A stretch of 64,000 nt of DNA from Lentisphaeria bacterium (GCA_017507125.1 JAFWBQ010000085.1:22833-86832), one strand, 5' to 3'. Counted from the first letter of the stretch, positions 51,412 through 60,375 are shown. Numbers and translations: made by a program. Notes: generated by a model not told the origin, from the sequence alone.

Positions 51412-52625
51412 AAACCAAAGCAGTTATATTCCTCCCCGATGGTATGGCAGATCTCCCCCTTGAAGAGCTGGGAGGAAAAACGCCCCTTGAATATGCCCAT
51501 ACGCCGGGTATGGATTCCATTGCCGCCCGCGGAGCAAGCGGAACATTTCTGACACTTCCGGAGGGACTCCCCACCTCATCAGATGTGGCGAATATGTCCG
51601 TCCTCGGATTCCTGCCCGAAGAAAACTACCCGGGCAGAGGTCCTATTGAATGTGCGAGTCAGGGGATCGAACTTGCGCCGGATGATGTGGCGTTCCGCTG
51701 CAATCTGGTTTACGCCTCAGATGACGGTGTTCTGCGAGACTATTCAGCAGGGCACATCGACAATGAGACAGCAAGGCTCCTTATGGCAGATCTGCAAAAA
51801 GAATTCGGCTCCGGAGAAGTCACCTTTCATTCCGGTGTCAGCTACCGGAATCTGCTGGTCCTTCACGGCAAAAAATTTTCACCGGCAGTCAATTATTTCA
51901 AGCCTGACTCTTCGGCTGACATCCCCCTTGCGGAACTGAAATCCTCTCCGGCAGACAACTCTCCTGAGGCTCAGGTGACAGTTGCCTTTCTTCACGATCT
52001 TGAGGAGCGCTGCGCCAACTATCTGAGCGCTCACGAACTCAACCGGGGCAAAACTGCCCCGGCCAACCGCATTTGGCCCTGGAGTCCCGGCAGAAGACCC
52101 GCCATTCCCCCTTTCCCGCAGCGCTACGCCGGTAAAAAAGGCGCCATCATAAGTGCTGTGGATGTTATCAAGGGTTTGGGGCGCTGCACAGACATGACAG
52201 TTATTGAAGTTCCGGGTGCCACCGGCTTTGTGGATACGGATTACACCGGCAAAATGCAGGCTGCCTTGAAGGCTCTTGAAGAGCATGATCTTGTCTATCT
52301 TCACGTTGAAGCAGTCGATGAGTGTTCTCATCTGGGTGACTTGAAGCTGAAACTTCAAGCAATTGAAGATTTCGACGCAAAGATCGTTATCCCTCTGCTC
52401 GAAGCACTGAAAACAAGGAACGATATCAACTTTGCGGTTCTTCCGGATCACCCCGTCCCCGTCAAATTACGCAAGCACACGACAACGCCTGTGCCTCTTG
52501 CCGTCTGCGGTCCCGCAGTGCCGGTGCCGGACAGCGTTGAAGTTTACAGCGAAACAGCAGCTTCAGGAGGCTCTCTGGGGGCTCTCAGCCGGGATATGCT
52601 GGTCAAAAAACTGCTGGGGCTGTAA
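51408..52625 (+). CDS. apgM: 2,3-bisphosphoglycerate-independent phosphoglycerate mutase, archaeal type
   Basis: 405 residues from the ATG at 51408, which overlaps the DUF167 stop. The enzyme interconverts 3- and 2-phosphoglycerate in glycolysis. The alkaline-phosphatase-superfamily metal site is evident: FLPDGMADL at the start, the nucleophile Ser in TSSDVANMSVLGF near 62, HVEAVDECSHLGD near 305, and LPDHPVPVKLRKHTTTPVP near 345 with the last Asp/His ligands. It is shorter than the 510-residue bacterial GpmI type and lacks its insertion, hence ApgM. recX follows 6 bp later. Confidence 0.93.
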   Translation: MKTKAVIFLPDGMADLPLEELGGKTPLEYAHTPGMDSIAARGASGTFLTLPEGLPTSSDVANMSVLGFLPEENYPGRGPIECASQGIELAPDDVAFRCNLVYASDDGVLRDYSAGHIDNETARLLMADLQKEFGSGEVTFHSGVSYRNLLVLHGKKFSPAVNYFKPDSSADIPLAELKSSPADNSPEAQVTVAFLHDLEERCANYLSAHELNRGKTAPANRIWPWSPGRRPAIPPFPQRYAGKKGAIISAVDVIKGLGRCTDMTVIEVPGATGFVDTDYTGKMQAALKALEEHDLVYLHVEAVDECSHLGDLKLKLQAIEDFDAKIVIPLLEALKTRNDINFAVLPDHPVPVKLRKHTTTPVPLAVCGPAVPVPDSVEVYSETAASGGSLGALSRDMLVKKLLGL

Positions 52626-52631
52626 AACGCC

Positions 52632-53126
52632 ATGGCGAAAGGTGTTCTTGAAAAGGCAATGGATTATCTGGCATTGCGTCCATTGAGCACATGTGAACTC
52701 AGGAGCAAACTTTCCACTTCAGAGCACTATACTCCCGAAGAAATCGAGGAAGCTCTCGAAATCTGCTGCAGACGGGGCTATCTCAATGATACTCTGCTTG
52801 CCTCTGATGCGGCACATTACCTCAACTCCTGCGGCAAAGGAGAAAGGCTGATCCGGAAAAAGCTCCGCGCCCGCGGAATCAGCGAAGAGGAATTGAGCAG
52901 CGCTCTTGAAGAGATCACTCCGGAGCACGAAGAAGAAGCTGCCAGAAGCGCAGCTGAGGGGAAACTCAGACTCCTTGTGCGGGAAAAAGATATAAGAAAA
53001 AAAAGGGAAAAACTCTTCCGTTTTCTCGTTTCACGCGGCTTTTCTCCCGCTCTTGCAGGTAACACAGTCAGAGAAGTTGTAAATGCGCCGCAGGAAGAGG
53101 AGTTCCCTGAAGATTTCAACGCCTGA
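52632..53126 (+). CDS. recX: RecX family regulatory protein
   Basis: 164 residues. RecX binds and restrains RecA filaments. Three-helix repeats of the family are visible: AMDYLALRPLSTCELRSKL near 10, EEALEICCRRGYLNDTLLAS near 37, and KGERLIRKKLRARGISEEEL near 73 with a further copy ending KLFRFLVSRGFSPAL near 134. Length is typical. recA is not in the window. It ends the run that begins at the FHA gene. Confidence 0.88.
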   Translation: MAKGVLEKAMDYLALRPLSTCELRSKLSTSEHYTPEEIEEALEICCRRGYLNDTLLASDAAHYLNSCGKGERLIRKKLRARGISEEELSSALEEITPEHEEEAARSAAEGKLRLLVREKDIRKKREKLFRFLVSRGFSPALAGNTVREVVNAPQEEEFPEDFNA

Positions 53127-53189
53127 ACAAAAACTCCTCTGTCAATGAAAAACCCTTGTAAAATAGTTACCTTTCCCCACATAGAGGAG

Positions 53190-53218
53190 TTGACAATTGG
53201 CTTGACTTCGTGTATATT
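53190..53218 (+). promoter_or_regulatory. near-consensus promoter of the heptose/KDO operon
   Basis: TTGACA (53190-53195), a 17-bp spacer, TATATT (53213-53218), the strongest sigma70-type promoter in the window. It covers a possible upstream GTG start at 53210, so the true start of the next gene is downstream. A 9-bp inverted repeat (53132-53140 with 53183-53191) overlaps the -35. Confidence 0.75.
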
Positions 53219-53248
53219 AATGAGGCAGACAATATATCCGGTAACAAC

Positions 53249-53716
53249 ATGAAAAATTTAAGATCAAGATATACCGCAAATTTCAAACGGGACTACGTGG
53301 CAGCTTCGGCTGTCGTTGTCTTTTTTCTGATAATCATATCAGAAGTTTTTCTGGCTGTGTCACTGCCGCTGTACATGAAACAGGAAAATGCCATGGCTGT
53401 TTCTGTCCGGCATCTCAAGCTCCTGGAGTCTTTTGACGGCACCCGCAGTTATGCAAAAGCGCTGAAAATCAAAGATGAAACAGCACAGGCTGAACTTGCC
53501 CTTCTCATCTGGAATCTGAACCGGATGGCTGACTATCTGCGGAATTATTCCCAATATCTCTCAAGCGATGACCTTGCCGTACTTCAGAAGCAGCTCAATG
53601 AAATGGCAGCTTCGATCCGGCATCTGAGCCGGGGAGTTCCTTTTTCCCGGGAATACAAGATCGACTACACCCCCTACCTTGAACGGGTCATGAAACAAAG
53701 CGGAGTAACCAAATGA
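53249..53716 (+). CDS. membrane-anchored protein of unknown function, first gene of the heptose/KDO operon
   Basis: 155 residues from the ATG at 53249, taken because the upstream in-frame GTG lies inside the promoter. One transmembrane helix near residues 20-45 (AASAVVVFFLIIISEVFLAV) leaves a mostly helical outer part with many Leu and charged residues (TAQAELALLIWNLNRMADYL), probably an extended helical bundle in the periplasm. I recognise no family. Its stop overlaps the hldE1 start by ATGA. Its place at the head of an LPS-precursor operon suggests a role in envelope assembly, but that is only context. Confidence 0.7.
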   Translation: MKNLRSRYTANFKRDYVAASAVVVFFLIIISEVFLAVSLPLYMKQENAMAVSVRHLKLLESFDGTRSYAKALKIKDETAQAELALLIWNLNRMADYLRNYSQYLSSDDLAVLQKQLNEMAASIRHLSRGVPFSREYKIDYTPYLERVMKQSGVTK

Positions 53717-54717
53717 GTGCCAATATTTTTTCAAAATTCAATTCCAGCCGGATCGCCGTTATCGGTGACCTTATGCTGGATGTCTATCTCTGGGGTCAGG
53801 TAAACCGCATCTCTCCGGAAGCTCCGGTCCCTATCGTCAACATAAAAAAACGGGAGGCGCGTCTGGGTGGTGCCGCCAATGTGATACGCAATCTGGGCAC
53901 GCTGGAAGCAGGACGGGTCTACGCTTTCGGTGCTGTCGGCGATGATGAATCAGGACGTGAAATCAAAAAACTTCTGACAGGTTCAGGTTTTCAAAACGCA
54001 GGTGTCCTCTGTGACAGCAGCCGTCCGACAACTGAAAAAAGACGGGTCATGGCAGGGGGACAGCAGATGCTCAGAGAGGATCTGGAAGAAACTGCCCCTC
54101 TCAATGATTCGCTCAGACAGCAGATGGTCTCTCAGCTTATTGATCTCGTGCGCCGCAAAGAAGTGGACGCAGTGATCTTTGAAGATTACGCTAAAGGTGT
54201 ATTGAGCTCCTGGATGCTTGAAGAGATCCTGATCGAAACCCGCAAGGCCGGTATTCCCACCGCTCTTGATCCCAAACCCGGTAATCTTGTGCCGGTTAAA
54301 CATCTGACTGCCATCAAACCCAACCGGCTCGAAGCCTTTGCCCTTGCCGGCATCAGCGACCCCGGTCCGGATGGTCCTCCTGAGGATGATCCGGCACTGC
54401 GGAAAGCCGCTGAAATCATCGAAGAACAGTGGGCTCCCGATTTTCTGCTGCTTTCTCTTGCAGCTCAGGGACTGGGCATTTTCCGCGACCGCAAGTGGCA
54501 CAAGCTGATCCCCACCCGGGCGCGGGAAGTCTTTGACGTTTCAGGTGCAGGCGATACTGTGACGGCAACCTTCGTCCTTGCCTGTACCTCCGGAGCCGAT
54601 GCCGCCCTTGCCGCCGAAATCGCCAATTGCGCGGCGGGAGTCGTTGTGGGTAAAGTCGGTACTGCCCCCATCATGAAAGAAGAACTTGTTTCCGCCTGGA
54701 AAGGAATGAACAAATGA
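53713..54717 (+). CDS. D-glycero-beta-D-manno-heptose-7-phosphate kinase (RfaE/HldE domain I)
   Basis: 334 residues. It phosphorylates heptose-7-phosphate at C1 in the ADP-heptose route for LPS core. The PfkB fold is clear: IAVIGDLMLDVYLWGQVNRISPE near 14, LGGAANVIRNLG near 53, DPKPGN near 183 and the anion-hole/catalytic DVSGAGDTVTATFVLA near 274, whose Asp is the base. The nucleotidyltransferase domain of bifunctional HldE is absent, so a separate HldE2/GmhD-type enzyme must be elsewhere. It is coupled by ATGA to both neighbours. Confidence 0.92.
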   Translation: MSANIFSKFNSSRIAVIGDLMLDVYLWGQVNRISPEAPVPIVNIKKREARLGGAANVIRNLGTLEAGRVYAFGAVGDDESGREIKKLLTGSGFQNAGVLCDSSRPTTEKRRVMAGGQQMLREDLEETAPLNDSLRQQMVSQLIDLVRRKEVDAVIFEDYAKGVLSSWMLEEILIETRKAGIPTALDPKPGNLVPVKHLTAIKPNRLEAFALAGISDPGPDGPPEDDPALRKAAEIIEEQWAPDFLLLSLAAQGLGIFRDRKWHKLIPTRAREVFDVSGAGDTVTATFVLACTSGADAALAAEIANCAAGVVVGKVGTAPIMKEELVSAWKGMNK

Positions 54718-55448
54718 AAAATACACCTGTTGCAGTTATTATCCCTGCCCGCTATGCGAGCAGCCGTTTCCCCGGCAAACCTCTTGCCATGCTGGCGGGC
54801 AAACCCATGATCCAGCATGTCTGGGAAAAAGCCATCGCCTCTGCCGCGGACGCAGTGGCCGTGGCCACCGATGATGAACGTATCGCCGCTGCAGTTGAAA
54901 AATTCGGCGGCAGAGCCATTATGACTTCCCCGGATCATCCCTCCGGGACCGACCGCATTGCCGAGGCTGCACGGGCCTTTGAAGGAGTGGAAACAGTCAT
55001 CAACATTCAGGGCGATGAACCCCTGATCCCCACGGAACTTGTGGATGAACTGATCCGTCTCATGACCTCTGACCGTTCTGTCGAAATGGCGACTGTGGCA
55101 GTACCGGCTGACCGGAAAAAAATGACCGAAAACAATGTCAAAGTCGTTTTCGGCGCCACCGGTCAGGCTCTTTATTTCAGCCGTTCCGAAATTCCCTTTG
55201 TCCGTCAGGGCGGTGAAGATCCCGGTTGTTACCTTCACTGGGGCATCTACGCCTACCGCAAGGATATTCTTGAGCGCTTTGTTCAACTTCCTCCCGGGAA
55301 ATTGGAAAATTCCGAGAAACTCGAACAGCTCCGGGCTCTGGAAAACGGCATCGGCATCAAAGTCATCACCACTGAACTCACCACCATCGGGGTCGATACC
55401 CCCGAAGATCTGGAAAGAGCAGAAAGTTTACTGAAAGGAAGATTATGA
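54714..55448 (+). CDS. kdsB: 3-deoxy-manno-octulosonate cytidylyltransferase
   Basis: 244 residues. KdsB activates KDO to CMP-KDO for lipid A glycosylation. Motifs are IPARYASSRFPGKPLA at residue 9, VAVATDDERI near 43, GTDRIAEAA near 77, and VINIQGDEPLIP near 93, the nucleotide-binding Asp; HWGIYAYRKD and the closing IGVDTPEDLERAE complete the match. Length is normal. It overlaps hldE1 and kdsA by ATGA. Confidence 0.96.
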   Translation: MKNTPVAVIIPARYASSRFPGKPLAMLAGKPMIQHVWEKAIASAADAVAVATDDERIAAAVEKFGGRAIMTSPDHPSGTDRIAEAARAFEGVETVINIQGDEPLIPTELVDELIRLMTSDRSVEMATVAVPADRKKMTENNVKVVFGATGQALYFSRSEIPFVRQGGEDPGCYLHWGIYAYRKDILERFVQLPPGKLENSEKLEQLRALENGIGIKVITTELTTIGVDTPEDLERAESLLKGRL

Positions 55449-56257
55449 ACAGCGTCAAAGTCAATGATAATCTCGTTATCGGCGGATCCAAACTGACCCT
55501 GATCGGCGGCCCCTGTACCGCAGAAGGAGCCGAACTCTGCTGCGAAGTCGCACTTTTTCTCAAAGCTCTCTGTCAGAAACTGGACATCCAGTATATTTTC
55601 AAAGCCTCCTTCGATAAAGCCAACCGTTCCAGCGGCAGCTCACGCCGTGGTCCCGGTCTTGAGGCAGGTCTCAAGATTTTTGCAGAAGTAAAAAAACAGT
55701 GCGATGTTCCTGTTATCACCGATATCCATGAGAGTGACGAAGTAACTGAGGTGGCTTCTGTTGTTGATATGCTTCAGATCCCCGCATTCCTCTGCCGTCA
55801 GACGGATCTGCTTCAGGCTGCCGGAAAAAGCGGTCTGCCTGTCAACATAAAAAAAGGACAGTTTATGGCCCCTGAAGATATGAAGGGATGCATTGAAAAA
55901 GTCCGAATGACCGGAAACAACAAGGTCCTTCTGACCGAACGGGGCAGCAGCTTCGGATATCACAATCTTGTGGTGGATATGCGCAGTCTTGCCACCATGC
56001 GCAGCTTTGACGTGCCTGTGGTCTTTGATGCCACTCACTCTGTGCAGCTCCCCGGGGGACTCGGTAATGCCTCCGGCGGTCAGCGGGAATTTGTATTCCC
56101 CCTGGCACGTGCCGCAGCGGCCGTGGGTATTGATGCCCTTTTTGCGGAGGTACATCCCCGTCCCGCCGAAGCCTGGTCCGATGGTCCCAACTCCCTGGAC
56201 TTCGACGGCATCACTGAAGTTCTCACCAAGGTAAAACAGATTTATGATCTCCGCTGA
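55445..56257 (+). CDS. kdsA: 3-deoxy-8-phosphooctulonate synthase
   Basis: 270 residues. KdsA condenses phosphoenolpyruvate and arabinose-5-phosphate to KDO-8-phosphate. Family features are IGGPCTAEG near 22, FKASFDKANRSS near 54, PGLEAGLKIF near 71, KKGQFMAPEDM near 137 and DATHSVQLPGG near 197, with a final EVHPRPAEAWSDGPNSL. A Cys in IGGPC and a His/Glu/Asp set raise the possibility of the metal-dependent class; I have not checked the class residues in full. kdsC starts inside its last codons. Confidence 0.95.
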   Translation: MNSVKVNDNLVIGGSKLTLIGGPCTAEGAELCCEVALFLKALCQKLDIQYIFKASFDKANRSSGSSRRGPGLEAGLKIFAEVKKQCDVPVITDIHESDEVTEVASVVDMLQIPAFLCRQTDLLQAAGKSGLPVNIKKGQFMAPEDMKGCIEKVRMTGNNKVLLTERGSSFGYHNLVVDMRSLATMRSFDVPVVFDATHSVQLPGGLGNASGGQREFVFPLARAAAAVGIDALFAEVHPRPAEAWSDGPNSLDFDGITEVLTKVKQIYDLR

Positions 56258-56762
56258 AAAAGCCCGCCTGATCAAGGCGGTCATTCTGGATATTGACGGC
56301 GTACTCACGGATGGAAGAGTGGGATACGGTGGGCCTGAACTGATCAAATTTTTCCATTACCGTGACGGTCACTGGCTGAAACTTGCCATGCGTGCCGGTA
56401 TCATGGTGGGGTTGCTTTCCGGCAGAGGATCCCCCGCCAACCGGGAACGTGCCGCTGAGCTCGGTATCACCTTTGTGCGTGAAAACATCCATGATAAACT
56501 TGAGGAGTTTGAAAAACTTCTTGTTGAATATCAGCTCAAACCTGAAGAGTGTCTCTACATGGGTGACGACGTAATCGACATGCCTGTTTTGAGCCGGGTG
56601 GGGATCCCTGTGGCTGTGGCAGACGGCGTTCCGGAACTTGACGAAGTGGTGATTTACCGCACAAATGCTCCCGGCGGACATGGTGCCGTCTGCGAAACTG
56701 TGCGTTTGCTGCTTCAGGCAAGAGGCGACCTTGACGGTCTTTTGGAGCGTTACCGCCGATGA
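56244..56762 (+). CDS. kdsC: 3-deoxy-D-manno-octulosonate 8-phosphate phosphatase
   Basis: 172 residues. A small C0-type HAD phosphatase that makes KDO. Motif I is LDIDGVLTDG (residues 13-22) with the nucleophile Asp, motif II is in VGLLSGRGSPANRERA near 53, and motif III/IV is YMGDDVIDMPVLSRVGI near 107. GGHGAVCE near 141 is typical of the family tail. It overlaps kdsA by 14 bp and the next gene by ATGA. Confidence 0.93.
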   Translation: MISAEKARLIKAVILDIDGVLTDGRVGYGGPELIKFFHYRDGHWLKLAMRAGIMVGLLSGRGSPANRERAAELGITFVRENIHDKLEEFEKLLVEYQLKPEECLYMGDDVIDMPVLSRVGIPVAVADGVPELDEVVIYRTNAPGGHGAVCETVRLLLQARGDLDGLLERYRR

Positions 56763-59224
56763 AAAAAACACTCCTTTTTCTGTCAATGGTGCTGGCGGTT
56801 CACTTATCAGCCAATTCGGCAAGTGAACTGAATGGTGTTTCCGTAAGCAATGTCAAGGTCCCTTTTTATCAGAAAGGGGTCTTGCAATCCATGATTTTTG
56901 CGGACAAGGCTGAATACAGGGATCAACTGCTCTACGGGCACAATGTCATCATCAATATTCTTCAGAAAAAGGTAAACCCTGACCGGATCCATAATGACTG
57001 GCAGCTCCGGCTCTACCCTCTGGATGCCTCATTAGCAGATGTGATCCGCTTTTGGGGGGAGCGGGCTCACTATTGCGATGCTGTGATCTTCACACCGGAA
57101 GGAGCTTTGAACCAGACAGACCGGAGTGCCGCAAGTGACCGTGAAGTCAAAATGCGTTCCCCCCTGATCGACCTTGACGGCATCGGATTTGCGTCAGATT
57201 TTAAACGCCGTCAGATCAAAATCAACTCCAATGTCCGGATCGTCATGCGGGGAAAAAACAGTGATCCCCGCCTTCTCAAAGGGAAAGTGCCCGCCAAATA
57301 TGAGTTCTTGCGCGGTACTTCGGATATGCTCCACATGGACACCGCCAGACACAGGATCATGCTCCTGGGGAAAGTCACTGTCACAGAAAAGCAGGTCAAG
57401 TTGACCTGTGACCGCCTGACTGTTGTTTTCGGCGGTGACTCCAAGTCAAAAGAGAAGCGTTCCATGGATTTTTCGGGCGTAAAAATGATTTACGCAGACG
57501 GTCACGTCAGAGTGGAAAAAATCCTTCCTCCGGGTACTCCGGCAAAAGAATCCCGGGAGCTGACCGGAGATCACCTGGTCTACGATGTCGCCAAAGGACA
57601 GCTGACTGTCACCGGAGATAAAGCTCCTCCGGAGCTCCGGAGCGGCGGTAATTTCACGCTCCGCGGCAGAGAACTGGTCTTCTTCCGTGAAAAGCAGCAG
57701 CTGATCGTTCCCAGAGAGTGTTGGATGCGCCTTGAAGAAAAAGGGGAAAAGCGTTACCTGATGTCAGACTACGGCAACTTCAACTTTTCCACAGGTATAT
57801 GCGATTTTCTGGGACGGGTACGTGCCAGTGCTCCCCAGCATGAGCTTGCCTGCAGCAAGATGCGCGTCACACTTCAGCGCAGCGCAAAAAAAGATCTCCC
57901 TGCTCCGGCAGCAAAATCAGAGTCTTTTCTGAGCGGCACAGGGGAAATCAACACGGGCTCTCTTGAATTCAAAAGAGCGCAGTGTAAAGGGGATGTGAAG
58001 TTGTTCCGCCGTGAAAACACCGGCTTTTCCACCTTGAATTCCGATGAAGCAGATTTGGATTACATTACAGAAAAGGTCAGATTTTCCGGCAATGTCAAAT
58101 GCGTTTCCGGAGGCAATACACTGGAAACACAATTCCTGACTGTGAATTTGCGGCAATCTGCCGTCAATCCCCGGAACAAAGATATTGAAAGTGCCGAAGC
58201 TGAAGAAAAAATCAGGATCACCGGCGTTTCAGAAGGCAAAGAGGCTCCTTCAGTGCTGATTGCCGATCGCGGTTTTTTCGATTACAAAGCAGACCGGGTG
58301 GATTTTATCGGCAACGTGAATGCCTCCAGGGGAAAATCCCGGTTGACCTGCGACCGTCTTGAACTGTACCTCGGTGCCCGCCGGAAAGGAGAAAAGCCTG
58401 TGGCTCTTCCCGGTGTTGCTTCCGGTGCCGCCGGAAGCAGCAAAACGCTGAAACGGATCGTCGCATCAGGCAATGCCAATATGCAGGATGGAAACAACAC
58501 TCTCGCCGGTGATAATATAGAATATTTCTTTGCCCCGGCTCTCCCCGGAGCGCCTGATCGTCCCGGAATTTTTCAGTCAGGATCTCTGCGTTTGATCAAA
58601 GTCACCGGAGACGGCAATATCAAGCTGACAAATCAGAAGAATGCCGAACCGGATGTTTCCGGCACCTCCTCCAAAGATTCCTCTGACCGGCCTGCTGATG
58701 CCGGTGTCATGCTGGGACGCAATACCGGATTCCGGGAGTTGACTTCCGACGCATTGGTTTCGGATTTTGAAAAACATACAACAGTTTTTACCGGACATGT
58801 TGCCATAACCGATGGCGCCAGCCGCATGAATTGCGAAAAACTGGAACTCTTTGCCAAAAAGCAGCCGGATGAAACAACTGCAGTTGCCTCCTCTGAAAAC
58901 GATCCGGACTCAGATCCCTTTGAGCTGCCGGCGGAAAACAGTGTGCCTTCAACCATCGCTCTTGGAAATGGACTTGCTCTTGACCGTGCCGTTGCCTCTG
59001 AAGAAGTGATCATCAACCGCCGTTCCAGTGCTCTTGAAGAGGGGGAAAAGATCTACTGCGACCGTGCCGTGTTCAACAGTTCGGCAATGAGTGTGGAGTG
59101 CACCTCTGGCGACGGCAAACGTCCCCGTCTGGAGGGCGCCGGAAAAACTCACAGAGCCGATAAATTCACCATCTTCCTTAAAGATGAGCGTATTGAAAGT
59201 TCAGGAGATGCCACGCTCCAATGA
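56759..59224 (+). CDS. very large LptA/OstA-like periplasmic protein
   Basis: 821 residues, three to four times the usual length of LptA. A signal peptide (MKKTLLFLSMVLAVHLSANS) gives export. After an N-terminal part with no clear match (to about 150), OstA-type beta-jellyroll segments repeat: SDMLHMDTARHRIMLLGKVT near 190, DHLVYDVAKGQLTVTGD near 276, SDEADLDYITEKVRFSGNVK near 422, DRGFFDYKADRVDFIGNVNA near 502 and SDALVSDFEKHTTVFTGHVA near 662. LptA carries lipopolysaccharide across the periplasm. Whether one long protein replaces several LptA copies, or joins LptC and LptA roles, is inferred. It follows kdsC by ATGA and precedes the DUF362 gene by ATGA. Confidence 0.85.
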   Translation: MKKTLLFLSMVLAVHLSANSASELNGVSVSNVKVPFYQKGVLQSMIFADKAEYRDQLLYGHNVIINILQKKVNPDRIHNDWQLRLYPLDASLADVIRFWGERAHYCDAVIFTPEGALNQTDRSAASDREVKMRSPLIDLDGIGFASDFKRRQIKINSNVRIVMRGKNSDPRLLKGKVPAKYEFLRGTSDMLHMDTARHRIMLLGKVTVTEKQVKLTCDRLTVVFGGDSKSKEKRSMDFSGVKMIYADGHVRVEKILPPGTPAKESRELTGDHLVYDVAKGQLTVTGDKAPPELRSGGNFTLRGRELVFFREKQQLIVPRECWMRLEEKGEKRYLMSDYGNFNFSTGICDFLGRVRASAPQHELACSKMRVTLQRSAKKDLPAPAAKSESFLSGTGEINTGSLEFKRAQCKGDVKLFRRENTGFSTLNSDEADLDYITEKVRFSGNVKCVSGGNTLETQFLTVNLRQSAVNPRNKDIESAEAEEKIRITGVSEGKEAPSVLIADRGFFDYKADRVDFIGNVNASRGKSRLTCDRLELYLGARRKGEKPVALPGVASGAAGSSKTLKRIVASGNANMQDGNNTLAGDNIEYFFAPALPGAPDRPGIFQSGSLRLIKVTGDGNIKLTNQKNAEPDVSGTSSKDSSDRPADAGVMLGRNTGFRELTSDALVSDFEKHTTVFTGHVAITDGASRMNCEKLELFAKKQPDETTAVASSENDPDSDPFELPAENSVPSTIALGNGLALDRAVASEEVIINRRSSALEEGEKIYCDRAVFNSSAMSVECTSGDGKRPRLEGAGKTHRADKFTIFLKDERIESSGDATLQ

Positions 59225-60375
59225 CAACGCCCGTATATTACAGTTGCGCCTCAAGTTATGACGAAGCCCCTCTCTGCAAAGCGCTCCGTGCCGTACTGGA
59301 ACCGGTTTTCAAAGAATACGGTTCCCTTGAGGGGAAAAAAATTCTGGTAAAGCCTAATTTGCTTTTCAGCCGCCGTCAGGATGATCCGGCTGCGGTTCAT
59401 CCGGCTGTCATCGAAGCTCTCTGCCGGGAACTCCTTGATGCCGGTGCAGAAAGTGTCACTTTGCTGGAAAATCCCGGCACCCAGCATGTCAAAGCCATCC
59501 TCAAAATTATGGGATTGGAAGAAAAACTGGAAAAAATGGGGGTTGCTTATGATGATTTCGCTGACTATGGTGAAATCAAACTTCCGGATCAATGCCGGTT
59601 CAGACAGCTGAAAATCGCCCGTGAATTTGAAAATTTCGATCTGGTCGTTGATCTTGCAAAAGCTAAAACTCACGCCATGATGACCCTGACACTGGCGGTC
59701 AAAAATCTTTTCGGACTCATAGACTCGGCTGACCGCCTCAGCTGGCATCTGGCAGTGGGCAGTGACTTCTGCCGTTTTGCCGACCTTCTTCTGGACCTCT
59801 ACCTCACAGTCAAGCCCGGTATTTCCATTATTGACGGCATTGTGGGCATGGAAGGCAACGGTCCCGGCAGCGGAACGCCCACAACAAGCGGTTTTCTGGC
59901 AGCTTCCACTGATGCCCTGGCGCTGGATGCTTCTGTGGCGGCTCTCCTCGGAGTCCCGGAATCAGCTTTTATCCTGCTCCGGCAGGCTGCTCAGCGGCAC
60001 CTTCCCTTTACCTATGAAAACCGTGGTGATATTCCTGAAGTCGCCCCCTTCAAACTGCCGGATCCCCCCGGTATGCTCAACGCCTGGGGCGTATGGCTGC
60101 CGCCTGTTTTCAAGAAGCTGCTTCGCAATCTTGCCGGTTCCCGTCCGTTCCTGATCCCCTCAGGTTGTATCAGCTGCGGACGTTGTGTTCAGGTGTGTCC
60201 GCCTCAGTCATTGAAGCTGAAAAAGGTCAAAGGCAGGGATCTTCCGGTGTTTGATCTTGACAACTGCATCCGCTGTTACTGTTGTCAGGAACATTGCCCC
60301 CGGGGGACGATCGAGGTACGTCCGCAGATCTTGAACAAATTGCTCTCATCTTTAGTAAAGCTCTTCCGACGCTGA
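59221..60375 (+). CDS. DUF362 protein with two C-terminal [4Fe-4S] ferredoxin motifs
   Basis: 384 residues. The DUF362 domain (about 1-290) has KILVKPNLL near 39, VTLLENPGTQH near 79 and LAKAKTHAMMTLTLAVKNLF near 145, plus the later DGIVGMEGNGPGSGTP. Two clusters of Cys follow: CISCGRCVQVCP near 318 and CIRCYCCQEHCP near 348, the classic ferredoxin spacing of C-x2-C-x2-C-x3-C-P. It probably acts in the cytoplasm as a redox protein; its reaction is unknown. It is last in the operon starting at 53249 although nothing suggests a step in KDO synthesis. Its end overlaps a convergent gene by 149 bp. Confidence 0.9.
   Translation: MTTPVYYSCASSYDEAPLCKALRAVLEPVFKEYGSLEGKKILVKPNLLFSRRQDDPAAVHPAVIEALCRELLDAGAESVTLLENPGTQHVKAILKIMGLEEKLEKMGVAYDDFADYGEIKLPDQCRFRQLKIAREFENFDLVVDLAKAKTHAMMTLTLAVKNLFGLIDSADRLSWHLAVGSDFCRFADLLLDLYLTVKPGISIIDGIVGMEGNGPGSGTPTTSGFLAASTDALALDASVAALLGVPESAFILLRQAAQRHLPFTYENRGDIPEVAPFKLPDPPGMLNAWGVWLPPVFKKLLRNLAGSRPFLIPSGCISCGRCVQVCPPQSLKLKKVKGRDLPVFDLDNCIRCYCCQEHCPRGTIEVRPQILNKLLSSLVKLFRR

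Noticed and set aside
53210..53248. GTG at 53210 as start of the operon's first gene
   Set aside because: It lies under the -35/-10 promoter elements, so it would not be in the transcript.
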